Source: Gemmiger sp. An194
GTDB taxonomy: Bacteria; Bacillota; Clostridia; Oscillospirales; Ruminococcaceae
Length of the DNA stretch: 64,000 nucleotides
Assembly: GCF_002160145.1 (NCBI RefSeq)
Contig: NZ_NFKA01000013.1
Coordinates: forward strand, 1-64,000
Reading direction: 5' to 3'
Positions within the stretch are counted from its first letter, which is position 1, and every line of letters begins with the position of its first letter. This document shows positions 48,951-57,170 of this stretch, in pieces. The notes under the pieces are model-generated. The model searched no databases. It was given only the letters and a program-made list of their open reading frames with translations, and was not told the origin of the DNA. The position numbers and the translations under genes were made by a program.

Positions 48951-49792
48951 ATGGTGCTCTATCAGCCGGAGTTTTTCGGCGCGGAGGACTTCTTCTTTGC
49001 GGAGCCGGTGCGGGACGAAAGCTTTCCGCCCCACCTGCACCGCTGCCTGGAATGGATGTATCTGGTCAGCGGAAGTGTGGAGCTGCGCTGGAGGAGGGGC
49101 GGGAGGTCCTTTCGCCCGGTCAGGGAGCACTGCTTTTGCCCGGCACCATTCATTCCTTCCGCTGCCTGAGCGCCGGAGAATCGTTTTATCTTTGCTTTGC
49201 GCCGGAATGGGTTCCTGCCTTTTGGGAAGGCTCCCGTGCGCTGCACCCTGACCGCCCGGTTTTCACCCCGGACCCGGCGCTGGCCCGGCAGCTGCTGGCG
49301 GCAGATGGCCGCGACCGGCTGCACACCAAGGGGCTGCTGTATCTGCTGTGCGCGGAATTTCGGAATCAAACCTCCTGGCAGCCCGCTCCCAAACGGCAGC
49401 TGGAGCCGGTGTGCCGCCTGATGGAGCAGGTGCAGGCAGGCTTTGACCAGCCCCTCACACTGGAGGGCCTGGCCCGGACGATGGGCTACGAGCCCCATTA
49501 TCTTTCCCGGCTGGTGCGCCAGCGGCTGGGCGTGACCTTCACGGAATACCTGAACCGCTACCGGGTGGCACTGAGCTGCCAGATGCTGCGGGAGCGGGAC
49601 TGGCCCATCACCCGCATCGCCGGACAGTGCGGCTACGGCAGCCTGCGGAATTTCAACAAGGCGTTCAAAGCGATCACCGGTCTGACACCCCGGCAGTACC
49701 GACAGCAAGCGGCAGCGGGCAAAACCACTCCCCTCCCGCCGCAGAAAAATGGCCTGGGAGCGCCCTCTTTCCCCGGAAAAACACTTTATTAA
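48951..49792 (+). pseudogene. Frameshifted AraC family regulator
   Basis: ATG at 48951 follows GGAGG and encodes the cupin-like sensor start (MVLYQPEFFG...FPPHLHRCLEWMYLVSGSVELRW). Near 49095, within a G-rich run (GGAGGAGGGGCGGG), the frame must change by one base to continue as EEGREVLSPGQGALLLPGTIHSF. The rest includes two helix-turn-helix motifs (LTLEGLARTMGYEPHYLSRLVRQRLG and ITRIAGQCGYGSLRNFNKAFKAITGLTPRQYR), complete at the C terminus. The G run makes a sequencing error possible. It is divergent from the broken fucosidase and was probably its activator. Confidence 0.75.
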
Positions 49793-49813
49793 CAATCGAA
49801 ACAATGTTATAAT
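49768..49813 (+). promoter_or_regulatory. Promoter of pncB with the shared 26-bp element
   Basis: -35 TTTATT (49785-49790) and perfect -10 TATAAT (49808-49813) are 17 bases apart. The 26 bases 49768-49793 nearly match 46180-46205. The element overlaps the last codons of the araC remnant. Confidence 0.6.
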
Positions 49814-49819
49814 ATAATT

Positions 49820-50025
49820 TAATCCCAAACGCGGGAACCGGTTTCATCCGCTGTTTTCCTGCCCTTCCGCGCCGTATGCCGCCCGGGGCCTTTTCCCGGT
49901 TCTTTTTGCAGGGCCGCTTGCGGACATGCTGGATTCCATCGCCCAGTTTCCCGCGCCCATCGGGTGCTGTGAACGGCAAAGCCGCGGCCTTGCCGAATAC
50001 CTTTTTGAGAGAGAGTTGGAGCTTT
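49820..50025 (+). other. Long 5' leader of pncB
   Basis: About 205 bases lie between the predicted start of transcription and the pncB ATG. The leader is C-rich and has no frame with a ribosome site; local pairings such as CCGGGG/CCCCGG-type and GCGGCC/GGCCGC are possible. A regulatory RNA is conceivable, but I could not match it to a known riboswitch. Confidence 0.35.
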
Positions 50026-51492
50026 ATGTTGGATGTGAAACGCAACCTGACCACCATCATGGACTTTTACGAGCTCACCATGGCCGCCGGGTATCTGGAG
50101 GAAGGCTACGAGGACAAGATCAGCGTGTTCGACATGTTCTTCCGCAAGATCCCGGACGGCGGCGGCTTCGCCATCATGGCCGGTCTGGACACCTTTATCG
50201 ACGCTGTGGAGAACCTGAAGTTCACTCCGGAGGACATCGAGTACCTGCGGGGCACCGGTGTGTTCAACGAGCGCTTTTTGAACTACCTGAGCAACTTCGA
50301 ACTGCACTGCAACATCTGGGCCATTCCCGAAGGCACCCCCATCTTCCCCCGGGAGCCCATCGTGACGGTGGAGGGCCCCTCCATCGAGTGCCAGCTGCTG
50401 GAGACTCTGCTGCTGGTGACCATCAACCACCAGTGCCTGGTGGCCACCAAGGCCAACCGCATCGTGCGCAGCGCCCAGGGCCGCCCGGTCATGGAGTTCG
50501 GCGCCCGCCGCGCTCAGGGCTACGACGCCGCTGTTTACGGTGCCCGCGCTGCCTACATCGGCGGCTGCTCCTCCACCAGCTGCGTGATGGCCGCCCGCGA
50601 CTTCGGCATTCCTGCCTCGGGCACCATGGCCCACAGCTGGGTGCAGATGTTCCCCAGCGAGTACGACGCCTTCAAGAAATACGCTGAGTTGTATCCCGAT
50701 TCCTGTGTACTGCTTGTTGATACCTACAACGTGATGAAGAGCGGTGTGCCCAACGCCATCAGGGTCTTCGACGAGGTGCTGAAGCCCCAGGGCAAGCGCC
50801 CGGTGGCCATCCGCATCGACTCCGGCGATATTGCCTACCTGTCCAAGAAGGCCCGCAAGATGCTGGACGCTGCCGGTTACGAGGACTGCGGCATCTGCGC
50901 CTCCAACAGCCTGGACGAGTACATCGTGCGGGATCTGATTCTGCAGGAGGCCAAGATCGACAGCTTCGGCATCGGCGAGAACCTGATCACTGCCAAGAGC
51001 GATCCGGTGTTCGGCGGCGTATACAAGCTGGCCGCCGTGAAGGACGGCGAGGACTACATCCCCAAGATCAAGGTGAGCGAGAGCGCTGAAAAGCTGACCA
51101 TTCCCCTGCTGAAAAAGGTGTGGCGCATCTACGACCACTACACCAAAAAGGCCATGGCCGACTATGTGGCCGTGTTTGACGAAGAGGTAGAGGTGGGCGA
51201 CGGCCTGACCCTGTTCGATCCCTTCCAGACCTGGAAGGAGCGCACCTACACAAACTGCTCGGCAGTCTGCCTGACTACCCCCATCTACGAGAAGGGCAAG
51301 CTGGTCTACGAGCGCCCCAATGTGACCCAGATCCGGGAGCGCTGCACCGTGCAGCTGGAGAACCTGTGGGAGGAGATGCGCCGTTTCGAGTATCCCCACC
51401 GGTATTATGTGGACCTGTCCCAGAAGCTGTGGGACTGCCAGCACAAGATGCTCACCGAGCTGAGCAAGGTTACCGGCAAATCGGCGGAATAA
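50026..51492 (+). CDS. pncB: Nicotinate phosphoribosyltransferase
   Basis: The 488-residue enzyme turns nicotinate and PRPP into nicotinate mononucleotide for NAD salvage. Family features include the opening TTIMDFYELTMAAGYLEEG, the central MEFGARRAQGYDAAVYGARAAYIGG, TMAHSWVQMF, LLVDTYNV and IRIDSGDIAYLSKKARKMLD phosphate-binding segments. ATG at 50026 follows TTGGAG. Length is normal. A strong terminator follows, overlapping the next gene's translation start. Confidence 0.95.
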   Translation: MLDVKRNLTTIMDFYELTMAAGYLEEGYEDKISVFDMFFRKIPDGGGFAIMAGLDTFIDAVENLKFTPEDIEYLRGTGVFNERFLNYLSNFELHCNIWAIPEGTPIFPREPIVTVEGPSIECQLLETLLLVTINHQCLVATKANRIVRSAQGRPVMEFGARRAQGYDAAVYGARAAYIGGCSSTSCVMAARDFGIPASGTMAHSWVQMFPSEYDAFKKYAELYPDSCVLLVDTYNVMKSGVPNAIRVFDEVLKPQGKRPVAIRIDSGDIAYLSKKARKMLDAAGYEDCGICASNSLDEYIVRDLILQEAKIDSFGIGENLITAKSDPVFGGVYKLAAVKDGEDYIPKIKVSESAEKLTIPLLKKVWRIYDHYTKKAMADYVAVFDEEVEVGDGLTLFDPFQTWKERTYTNCSAVCLTTPIYEKGKLVYERPNVTQIRERCTVQLENLWEEMRRFEYPHRYYVDLSQKLWDCQHKMLTELSKVTGKSAE

Positions 51493-51514
51493 CGCCCTGC
51501 CCGCACATAAAATA

Positions 51515-51553
51515 ACATCACCCGGGGAAGACTATTCCCCGGGTGATGTTTTT
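51515..51553 (+). terminator. Terminator of pncB that overlaps the next gene's ribosome site
   Basis: The perfect 15-bp stem ACATCACCCGGGGAA/TTCCCCGGGTGATGT is followed by TTTTT (51549-51553), and the next ATG follows at once. Its right arm holds GGTGAT, which fits the 16S anti-Shine-Dalgarno end. Confidence 0.88.
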
Positions 51554-51946
51554 ATGCTGCGAAACACAACTTTGTTTTTTGTGGGGGCCTTCGGCTACGG
51601 GCAGATCGAGCTGCTCTACCGGGGCTATACCCACTGGACCATGCTGCTTTCCGGCGGGGTGATTCTGCTGGTGCTGCGCGAACTGGACCGTGCCCTCCCC
51701 CGCCGGGTGCCGCTGCTGGCCCGCTGTGCGGCGGGCGCAGGCTGCATCACCGGCATGGAGCTTGCCATGGGCCTTGTGTGCAACCGGCTGCTGGGCATGG
51801 GCATCTGGGATTACTCCGACCGGTGGGGCAACTTATGGGGCCAGATCTGCCCCCGGTTCAGCCTGTACTGGTTTTTACTGTGCATCCCGGTCTTTGTCTG
51901 CTTTGCCTGCGCCGACCGGCTGCATGCCGCTTTACGGCCCGCCTGA
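51554..51946 (+). CDS. Putative ABC-transporter-type (CmpB/PF06541-like) membrane protein
   Basis: The 130-residue protein has three to four membrane segments and the pattern of the CmpB-like family common in Clostridia: GYGQIELLYRGYTHWTMLLSGG, then ITGMELAMGLVCNRLLGMGIWDYSDRWGNLWGQICPRFSLYWFLL. Despite the family name, transport activity is unproven. Its ATG comes right after the T run of the pncB terminator. The only ribosome-site match (GGTGAT, 51542-51547) is buried in the terminator stem, so expression may need read-through and unfolding. Confidence 0.8.
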   Translation: MLRNTTLFFVGAFGYGQIELLYRGYTHWTMLLSGGVILLVLRELDRALPRRVPLLARCAAGAGCITGMELAMGLVCNRLLGMGIWDYSDRWGNLWGQICPRFSLYWFLLCIPVFVCFACADRLHAALRPA

Positions 51947-51963
51947 ACCACTTGTCCAAATAT

Positions 51964-52008
51964 GCAAAAGCCCTCCGCCGCGGAGTTTTCCACGGCGGAG
52001 GGCTTTTG
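51964..52008. terminator. Bidirectional terminator
   Basis: CAAAAGCCCTCCGCCG pairs with CGGCGGAGGGCTTTTG between the convergent membrane-protein and alpha-glucosidase genes. Confidence 0.85.
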
Positions 52009-52031
52009 TTGTTGAAAATCCGTTTGCCTTT

Positions 52032-53723
52032 TTATTGCTCCAGCTCCAGGACCACGGCCTGCCAGGGCTGGGCGGCGTACCGGTCAAACCCCGGCTGCGG
52101 ACCACCCTCCCGGTTGTTGAGCAGCACCTGTTGGATGGTCCCCGGCAGCGCCAGACTGCAGGGCAGCTCGCTCAGGTTGCAGACCACCAGCAGTGTTTTG
52201 CCGCCGCCGGTGCGGCGGTAGGCCATCAGGCCTTCTTCCTCCTCCAGCACCGGCTCACAGTTGCCCCACACCAGAGCTTCCTCCCATGCGGGGTCCTTGC
52301 GCAGGGCCAGCAGCTTTTTGTACCAGTTCAGCACCGAATCCGGTCGGGCCTGCTGCTCCTCGGCGTTGATGCGGGTGTAGTTGGGATTTACACTGATCCA
52401 GGGCGTTCCGGTGGTGAAGCCGGCGTTTTTCCCTCCCGTCCACTGCACCGGGGTGCGGGCATTGTCCCGGCTGTACTGGGCACAGACGGCCAGCGCCTGG
52501 GCCTTGGTCAGCCCCAGTGCCAGGCAGGCCGCATACTCGCCGTGGGTACTCACGTCATCCACGTCCTCAATGCGTTCAAATCTGGTGTTGGTCATACCCA
52601 GCTCCTGCCCCTGATACAGGAACGGAATGCCCCGCAGCAGCACGCTGGCGGTGGCCAGGCAGGTTTTGGCCTGCTCGCTGTCCTGCGCGTTCTTCGGCAG
52701 ATACTGGCTCACGCCCCGGGGCTCGTCGTGATTTTCGATGATATTGGCGAGGAAGCCCACGCCCGCCGCCTGCCGCTGGGAGCCAAAGCAGGCATCCCGG
52801 TACTGGGTGGTGGTGGGCTGCTTTGCCCGGGCCCAGCCCTGCGAGTCCTTGCCCAGGCAGGTGGGCGCGAAGTCAAACATGGTGGAGAAGTGCCCCTCCG
52901 GGCCGATGAATTCCGCCAGCCGGTCGGGGTCGGTGTCGAACACCTCGCCCACCGTAAAGGCCTTGTGGGGAGCGAAGGTCTCCCGCTTCATCTCCTCCAG
53001 AAATACGCTGAGGCCCTCAGCCACGCCGGGCTCCGAAAGCATCCGGCGGCAATCGGAAAGACCGTCCGGCCGGTCTACCGGGTAATCCCGGAAGGCCAGG
53101 TCCTTTTTGATGTTCACAATGGCATCGATACGGAAGCCCGCCACGCCCTTGTCCAGCCACCAGTTGATCATGTTGTAGATCTCCCGGCGCAGGGCCGGGT
53201 TCTCCCAGTTCAGGTCCGGCTGCTTTTCATGGAAAAGATGCAGATAGTAAAGATCGCTCCGGCCGGGCACCAGACTCCAGACGCTGCCGCCGAAGTATCC
53301 CCGCCAGTTGCAGGGCGGCTTGCCGTCCTTGCCCTTGCGGAAGTAGAAATACTGTCCATAGGGGCCTTCCGGGTCCGCCACTGCCTTTTTGAACCAGATA
53401 TGCTCATCCGAGCAGTGGTTTACCACCAGATCCATCACCAGACGGATGCCCCGCCGTTTGGCCTCTGCCAGCAGACGGTCCATGTCCTCCATGGTGCCGA
53501 AGCGGGGATCGATGGCCTGATAATCCGAGATATCGTAGCCCTGGTCCGCCAGCGGACTCTGGTACACCGGCGAAAGCCAGAGAATATCCACGCCCAGGTC
53601 CTTCAGATAATCCAGCTTGGCGGTGATGCCGGGCAGATCGCCCACACCGTCGCCGTTGGAATCGTAAAAGCTTTTCGGCCAGATCTGGTAAGCCGCTTTG
53701 TTATGCCACCATTGCCGTTCCAC
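52032..53723 (-). CDS. GH13 alpha-glucosidase (oligo-1,6-glucosidase type)
   Basis: The 563-residue enzyme has the four GH13 conserved regions: DLVVNHCSDEHIWF (region I), GFRIDAI (nucleophile Asp), VGEV (acid/base Glu) and ENHDEPR (region IV). An N-terminal WWHNKAAYQIWPKSFYDSNGDGVGDLPGI and the spacing are those of oligo-1,6-glucosidases and alpha-glucosidases. There is no signal peptide, so it acts on imported oligosaccharides. ATG at 53723 has a weak ribosome site. It has its own promoter and no transport genes next to it. Confidence 0.92.
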   Translation of the reverse strand: MERQWWHNKAAYQIWPKSFYDSNGDGVGDLPGITAKLDYLKDLGVDILWLSPVYQSPLADQGYDISDYQAIDPRFGTMEDMDRLLAEAKRRGIRLVMDLVVNHCSDEHIWFKKAVADPEGPYGQYFYFRKGKDGKPPCNWRGYFGGSVWSLVPGRSDLYYLHLFHEKQPDLNWENPALRREIYNMINWWLDKGVAGFRIDAIVNIKKDLAFRDYPVDRPDGLSDCRRMLSEPGVAEGLSVFLEEMKRETFAPHKAFTVGEVFDTDPDRLAEFIGPEGHFSTMFDFAPTCLGKDSQGWARAKQPTTTQYRDACFGSQRQAAGVGFLANIIENHDEPRGVSQYLPKNAQDSEQAKTCLATASVLLRGIPFLYQGQELGMTNTRFERIEDVDDVSTHGEYAACLALGLTKAQALAVCAQYSRDNARTPVQWTGGKNAGFTTGTPWISVNPNYTRINAEEQQARPDSVLNWYKKLLALRKDPAWEEALVWGNCEPVLEEEEGLMAYRRTGGGKTLLVVCNLSELPCSLALPGTIQQVLLNNREGGPQPGFDRYAAQPWQAVVLELEQ

Positions 53724-53762
53724 AGGTCTGCACGCTCCTTTTTTGGAATCGTTTTCAGGCCC

Positions 53763-53791
53763 ATTATAAACACCGGCGGCGGCCTTTGCAA
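53763..53791 (-). promoter_or_regulatory. Promoter of the alpha-glucosidase gene
   Basis: On the minus strand -35 TTGCAA (53786-53791) and perfect -10 TATAAT (53763-53768) are 17 bases apart. Confidence 0.75.
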
Positions 53792-53803
53792 GTCTTTTGC
53801 CCG

Positions 53804-53826
53804 TTTCCGGTAAATTTCCGGGAACG
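53804..53826 (-). terminator. Possible weak terminator of glmS
   Basis: GTTCCCGG/CCGGAAAC forms a short stem just after glmS on the minus strand, without a clean T run. Confidence 0.35.
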
Positions 53827-53828
53827 AC

Positions 53829-55649
53829 TTATTCCACGGTCACGCTCTTGGCCAGGTTGCGGGGCTTATCCACGTCGCAGCCCCGCAGCACGCTCATGTA
53901 GTAGGCGAACAGCTGCAGCGGCACGATCATCAAAAGCGGCATGAAGACGCTTTCCAACCGGGGCAGGCGCACCACGTAGTCCGCCGCACCCTCGGGCACC
54001 ACTGTCTCCTCCTTGCACAGCAGGATCACCCGGGCGCCCCGGGTCTTGACCTCTTTCACGTTGCTCAGAGTCTTTTCAAATACGTCGTCCTGGGTGGCCA
54101 GAGCGATCACCGGAGTCCCGTCGGTGATCAGCGAGATGGTACCGTGCTTGAGCTCGCCCGCGGCGTAAGCCTCGCTGTGCACATAGCTGATCTCCTTCAG
54201 CTTCAGGCTGCCCTCCAGCGACAGAGAGTAATCGAAGCCCCGGCCCATGAAGAACAGGTCGGTGCTGTTCATGAACTGGCTGGCCAGATACTGGATCTGA
54301 TCGCAGTTTTCCAGCAGGGGCTGCTGCAGGGCGGGAGCCTTTTGCAGCTGCTCGGTCAGATAGCCCACCTCATGCTGGTCCAGGGTGCCCCGGGCCAGTG
54401 CCAGCCGCAGCGCCAGCAGATACATCACCGCCAGCTGTACGCTGTAGGCCTTGGTGCTGGCCACCGCAATCTCCGGACCGGCATGGGTGTAGAGGGTCCA
54501 GTCCGCCGCACGGGCGATGGAGGAGCCCACCACATTCACCACGGCCAGGGTCTTTGCGCCCTTTTCCTTGGCCAGCTTCAGTGCGGCCAGAGTGTCCAGC
54601 GTCTCGCCGCTCTGGCTGATGATGACCACCAGATCCCCCGGATGCAGGATGGGGTCGCTGTAGCGGAATTCGCTGGCGATCTGGGTGAAGGCAGGCAGCC
54701 GAGCCATCTTTTCAATGGCGGTACGGCCCACCATGCCCGCGTGCATGGCGGTGCCGCAGCCCACGATATGGATGCTGGTCAGCCCCTTCAGATATTCATC
54801 GGTCAGGCCGCACTCGCTCAGATCGGGCAGGCCGTCCTTGATGCGGGGGCCGATGGTGGCCTGCAGAGCCGCCTGCTGCTCATGGATCTCCTTGAGCATG
54901 AAGTGGGGGTAGCCGCCCTTTTCCGCGGCCTCCATCTCCCACTGGGCCTCCATGCGGGGCCGCTCCACCGGCTGACCCAGCCGGTCAAACAGGCGGATGC
55001 TGTCCGGCTTCAGCTCTACCATATCGCCCTCCTCCAGGGCAATATAGGTGCGGGTATGGCGCAGCAGCGCGGGGATGTCGCTGGCCAGAAAGTTCTCGCC
55101 CTCGCCGCAGCCCACGATAAGCGGACTGTCCTTCCGCGCGCCGTAGATCACGCCCGGACGGTCCCGGAACAGGATGGCAAGGCCGTAGCTGCCCCGCACC
55201 TGAGCCAGCGTACGGCGCATGGCATCCAGCGGGTCGCCCTGATAGTTATGGTCCATCAGCTTGACCAGTACCTCACTGTCGGTCTCACTGCAGAATTTAT
55301 AGCCTTTGCGGACCAGATATTCCCGCAGCTCGACATAGTTCTCGATGATGCCGTTGTGGACCAGACTCACCCGGGCCGCGGAGTGGGGATGACTGTTCAC
55401 ATCGCTGGGCGCACCGTGGGTGGCCCAGCGGGTGTGACCAATGCCGCAGCCGCTGTCCGGCAGATGCAGCCCGGCCAGTTTTTCCTCCAGGGCGCTCAGC
55501 CGTCCCTGGGCCTTGGCCACCCGGATGCCATCCGGATAGCTCAGCGCCACGCCCGCCGAATCGTAACCCCGGTATTCCAGTTTATGAAGACCTTCCAGCA
55601 GCACATCCAGGCTGCCGGCTTTTCCCGAATATCCAACGATGCCGCACAT
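53829..55649 (-). CDS. glmS: Glutamine--fructose-6-phosphate aminotransferase (isomerizing)
   Basis: The 606-residue enzyme makes glucosamine-6-phosphate, the first step to UDP-GlcNAc. The start at 55649 gives MCGIVGYSG, so the catalytic N-terminal Cys is exposed after Met removal; the ATG six bases upstream is too near AGGAGG. The glutaminase domain (1-240) is followed by two SIS domains (SQSGETLDTL; TKAYSVQLAVMYL) and the C-terminal KPRNLAKSVTVE. No glmS ribozyme is seen in the short leader. Confidence 0.97.
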   Translation of the reverse strand: MCGIVGYSGKAGSLDVLLEGLHKLEYRGYDSAGVALSYPDGIRVAKAQGRLSALEEKLAGLHLPDSGCGIGHTRWATHGAPSDVNSHPHSAARVSLVHNGIIENYVELREYLVRKGYKFCSETDSEVLVKLMDHNYQGDPLDAMRRTLAQVRGSYGLAILFRDRPGVIYGARKDSPLIVGCGEGENFLASDIPALLRHTRTYIALEEGDMVELKPDSIRLFDRLGQPVERPRMEAQWEMEAAEKGGYPHFMLKEIHEQQAALQATIGPRIKDGLPDLSECGLTDEYLKGLTSIHIVGCGTAMHAGMVGRTAIEKMARLPAFTQIASEFRYSDPILHPGDLVVIISQSGETLDTLAALKLAKEKGAKTLAVVNVVGSSIARAADWTLYTHAGPEIAVASTKAYSVQLAVMYLLALRLALARGTLDQHEVGYLTEQLQKAPALQQPLLENCDQIQYLASQFMNSTDLFFMGRGFDYSLSLEGSLKLKEISYVHSEAYAAGELKHGTISLITDGTPVIALATQDDVFEKTLSNVKEVKTRGARVILLCKEETVVPEGAADYVVRLPRLESVFMPLLMIVPLQLFAYYMSVLRGCDVDKPRNLAKSVTVE

Positions 55650-55711
55650 GGCCATCGCCTCCTATGCTGAAAATATAAATTTTGTGCACGTTTTTACAAA
55701 ACATGTGTTTC

Positions 55712-55740
55712 AGTATATCATATGCCGGCCGTATTTTCAA
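55712..55740 (-). promoter_or_regulatory. Promoter of glmS
   Basis: On the minus strand -35 TTGAAA (55735-55740) and -10 TATACT (55712-55717) are 17 bases apart. The predicted leader is about 57 bases. Confidence 0.7.
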
Positions 55741-55823
55741 TTTCATCCGCAACATTTATATTTTCATACATATTTTTTTGACGCAGCCGCCCGGTACTTG
55801 GGCAATATCCCCGCGAAAAGAGC

Positions 55824-55856
55824 AAAACAAAAGCCGCCGCCCAAACGGGCGGCGGC
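55824..55856 (-). terminator. Terminator of the rplJ-rplL operon
   Basis: On the minus strand GCCGCCGCCC/GGGCGGCGGC (loop GTTT) is followed by TTTTGTTTT. Confidence 0.9.
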
Positions 55857-55889
55857 CTTGCAGATGCTCAATCAGGCAAAAAGCAGAAC

Positions 55890-56264
55890 TTACTTCAGCT
55901 CGATCTTGGCGCCGGCTTCTTCCAGCTTCTTCTTCATTTCCTCGGCGTCAGCCTTGGAAGCAGCTTCCTTCAGGGTCTTGGGAGCGTTGTCAACCAGCTC
56001 CTTGGCCTCCTTCAGGCCCAGACCGGTAGCTTCCTTAACAGCCTTGATAACGGCCATCTTGTTGGCGCCAACCTCAGCCAGCACAACGTCGAACTCGGTC
56101 TTCTCCTCAGCAGCGGGAGCAGCAGCGCCAGCAGCAGCGGGAGCGGCAGCAGCCACGGCGGAAACGCCGAACTCCTCGCAGTAGGTGTCGATCAGTTCCT
56201 TCAGCTCCAGAACGGTCAGCTCTTTAACAGCGTCAATGATTTTGGTGATTTTCTCAGAAGCCAT
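55890..56264 (-). CDS. rplL: 50S ribosomal protein L7/L12
   Basis: The 124-residue stalk protein has the N-terminal dimerisation helix ([32 protein letters not shown]), an Ala-rich hinge ([15 protein letters not shown]) and the C-terminal factor-binding domain ([38 protein letters not shown]). The ATG at 56264 is nine bases after GGAGG; another ATG six bases upstream is too close. It is last in the rplJ-rplL unit, 90 bases after rplJ. Confidence 0.97.
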   Translation of the reverse strand: MASEKITKIIDAVKELTVLELKELIDTYCEEFGVSAVAAAAPAAAGAAAPAAEEKTEFDVVLAEVGANKMAVIKAVKEATGLGLKEAKELVDNAPKTLKEAASKADAEEMKKKLEEAGAKIELK

Positions 56265-56354
56265 TGTCATATACCTCCAATGTACTTAATTTTAAAATGA
56301 TGTTCGTTCAGCGGCAGCGCTTATACGCACCGCCCGGACGGGGATTTGCGTAAC

Positions 56355-56867
56355 TTACGCAGCGGGCTCTTCCTCGCACTTGTCGGCGTAGGCCTGCATA
56401 GCAACGGCCAGACCGCTGAGGGTGCTGGTGAGAGCGCCAGCAAACATGGACAGCATGCCTTCGCGGTTGGGCAGCTTAGCAATGGCCTCAACCTCTTCCT
56501 TGGGCATAACAGAGCCTTCCATGTAGCCGATCTTCACGCTGTAAGCGCCCTTGGACGCCTCGGCGTACTTGCACAGGATGCGGGCAGCAGCCATGGGATC
56601 CTCGTGGGAGATGGCAATAGCGGTGGTGCCTTCCAGCACTTCGCTCATAGCCTCCAGCTCGGTATCCTTCAGGGCCAGACGCAGCATGGTGTTCTTCACA
56701 ACCGCATACTCAACGCCAGCCTCACGCAGCTCCTTACGCAGCTTGGTATCGTCGGCCACGCTGATGCCTTTGTAGTCAACGACCACACCGGCAACGGAGG
56801 CGGCGATCTTCTCCTTCAGAGCGGCAACATAAGCCTGCTTCTCGCTCAGAATCTTTGCACTGGGCAT
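56355..56867 (-). CDS. rplJ: 50S ribosomal protein L10
   Basis: The 170-residue protein anchors L7/L12 to the ribosome and represses its own mRNA. It shows the N-terminal rRNA-binding region (KILSEKQAYVAALKEKIAASVAGVVVDYKGISVADDTKLRKELREAGVEYAVVKNTMLRLA) and the C-terminal L12-binding helix. ATG at 56867 follows GAGGTG. An L10-type leader with a terminator lies directly upstream. Confidence 0.97.
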   Translation of the reverse strand: MPSAKILSEKQAYVAALKEKIAASVAGVVVDYKGISVADDTKLRKELREAGVEYAVVKNTMLRLALKDTELEAMSEVLEGTTAIAISHEDPMAAARILCKYAEASKGAYSVKIGYMEGSVMPKEEVEAIAKLPNREGMLSMFAGALTSTLSGLAVAMQAYADKCEEEPAA

Positions 56868-56911
56868 TTCGTTTCACCTCGTTTCAAACCTTCGTAACTT
56901 CTACTTCGCAC

Positions 56912-56947
56912 AAAAAGCCCCTTTCCCAGCTTGGCCGAGAAAGGGGC
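56912..56947 (-). terminator. Attenuator hairpin in the rplJ leader
   Basis: On the minus strand GCCCCTTTCTCGGCC...GGGAAAGGGGC is followed by TTTTTG. It lies between the L10 leader and rplJ and can act as a transcription attenuator. Confidence 0.8.
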
Positions 56948-57048
56948 ATAAACATACACAAGGCAAATTTACGCGGCTTCTCGGCAGGCGGGCGGGATGG
57001 CCTCTTATGCTCCTTATATCACATGAGCACCTGCTGTCTTAAAAACAG
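56912..57048 (-). ncRNA. Ribosomal protein L10 leader
   Basis: From about 57048 to 56912 on the minus strand the leader has the features of Firmicutes L10 leaders: a GCTGTTTTTAAGACAGC hairpin, the conserved AGGTGCTCATGTGATATAAGGAGCATAAGAGGCC-type segment (57039 to 57000) and a terminal attenuator. L10 (with L12) binding here would reduce rplJ-rplL expression. The 303-bp gap 56868-57170 is otherwise explained by this leader, its promoter and the rplA terminator. Confidence 0.8.
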
Positions 57049-57055
57049 CATGAAT

Positions 57056-57085
57056 AGTATACCGCAAAGCGCGCGGGTTTGTCAA
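57056..57085 (-). promoter_or_regulatory. Promoter of the rplJ-rplL operon
   Basis: On the minus strand -35 TTGACA (57080-57085) and -10 TATACT (57056-57061) are 18 bases apart. Confidence 0.8.
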
Positions 57086-57106
57086 GTGCTTTTTGCGATT
57101 TTTCGC

Positions 57107-57140
57107 AAAAAAGCCGCCCCGCGTTTTGCGCGGGGCAGCG
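57107..57140 (-). terminator. Terminator after rplA
   Basis: On the minus strand GCTGCCCCGCG/CGCGGGGCGGC is followed by TTTTTTG. It separates the rpmG-rplA unit from rplJ-rplL. Confidence 0.85.
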
Positions 57141-57170
57141 AACTGCTCACTCGCAGCCGTCGGGCTGTGA

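Noticed and set aside
49085-49110. Programmed frameshift in the AraC gene
   Set aside because: The site is a G-rich run, prone to replication or sequencing slips; no slippery heptamer with a downstream structure stands out, and the target gene is also broken.
55650-55711. glmS ribozyme before glmS
   Set aside because: The promoter leaves only about 57 bases of leader, too short for the ribozyme, and its conserved core is not seen.
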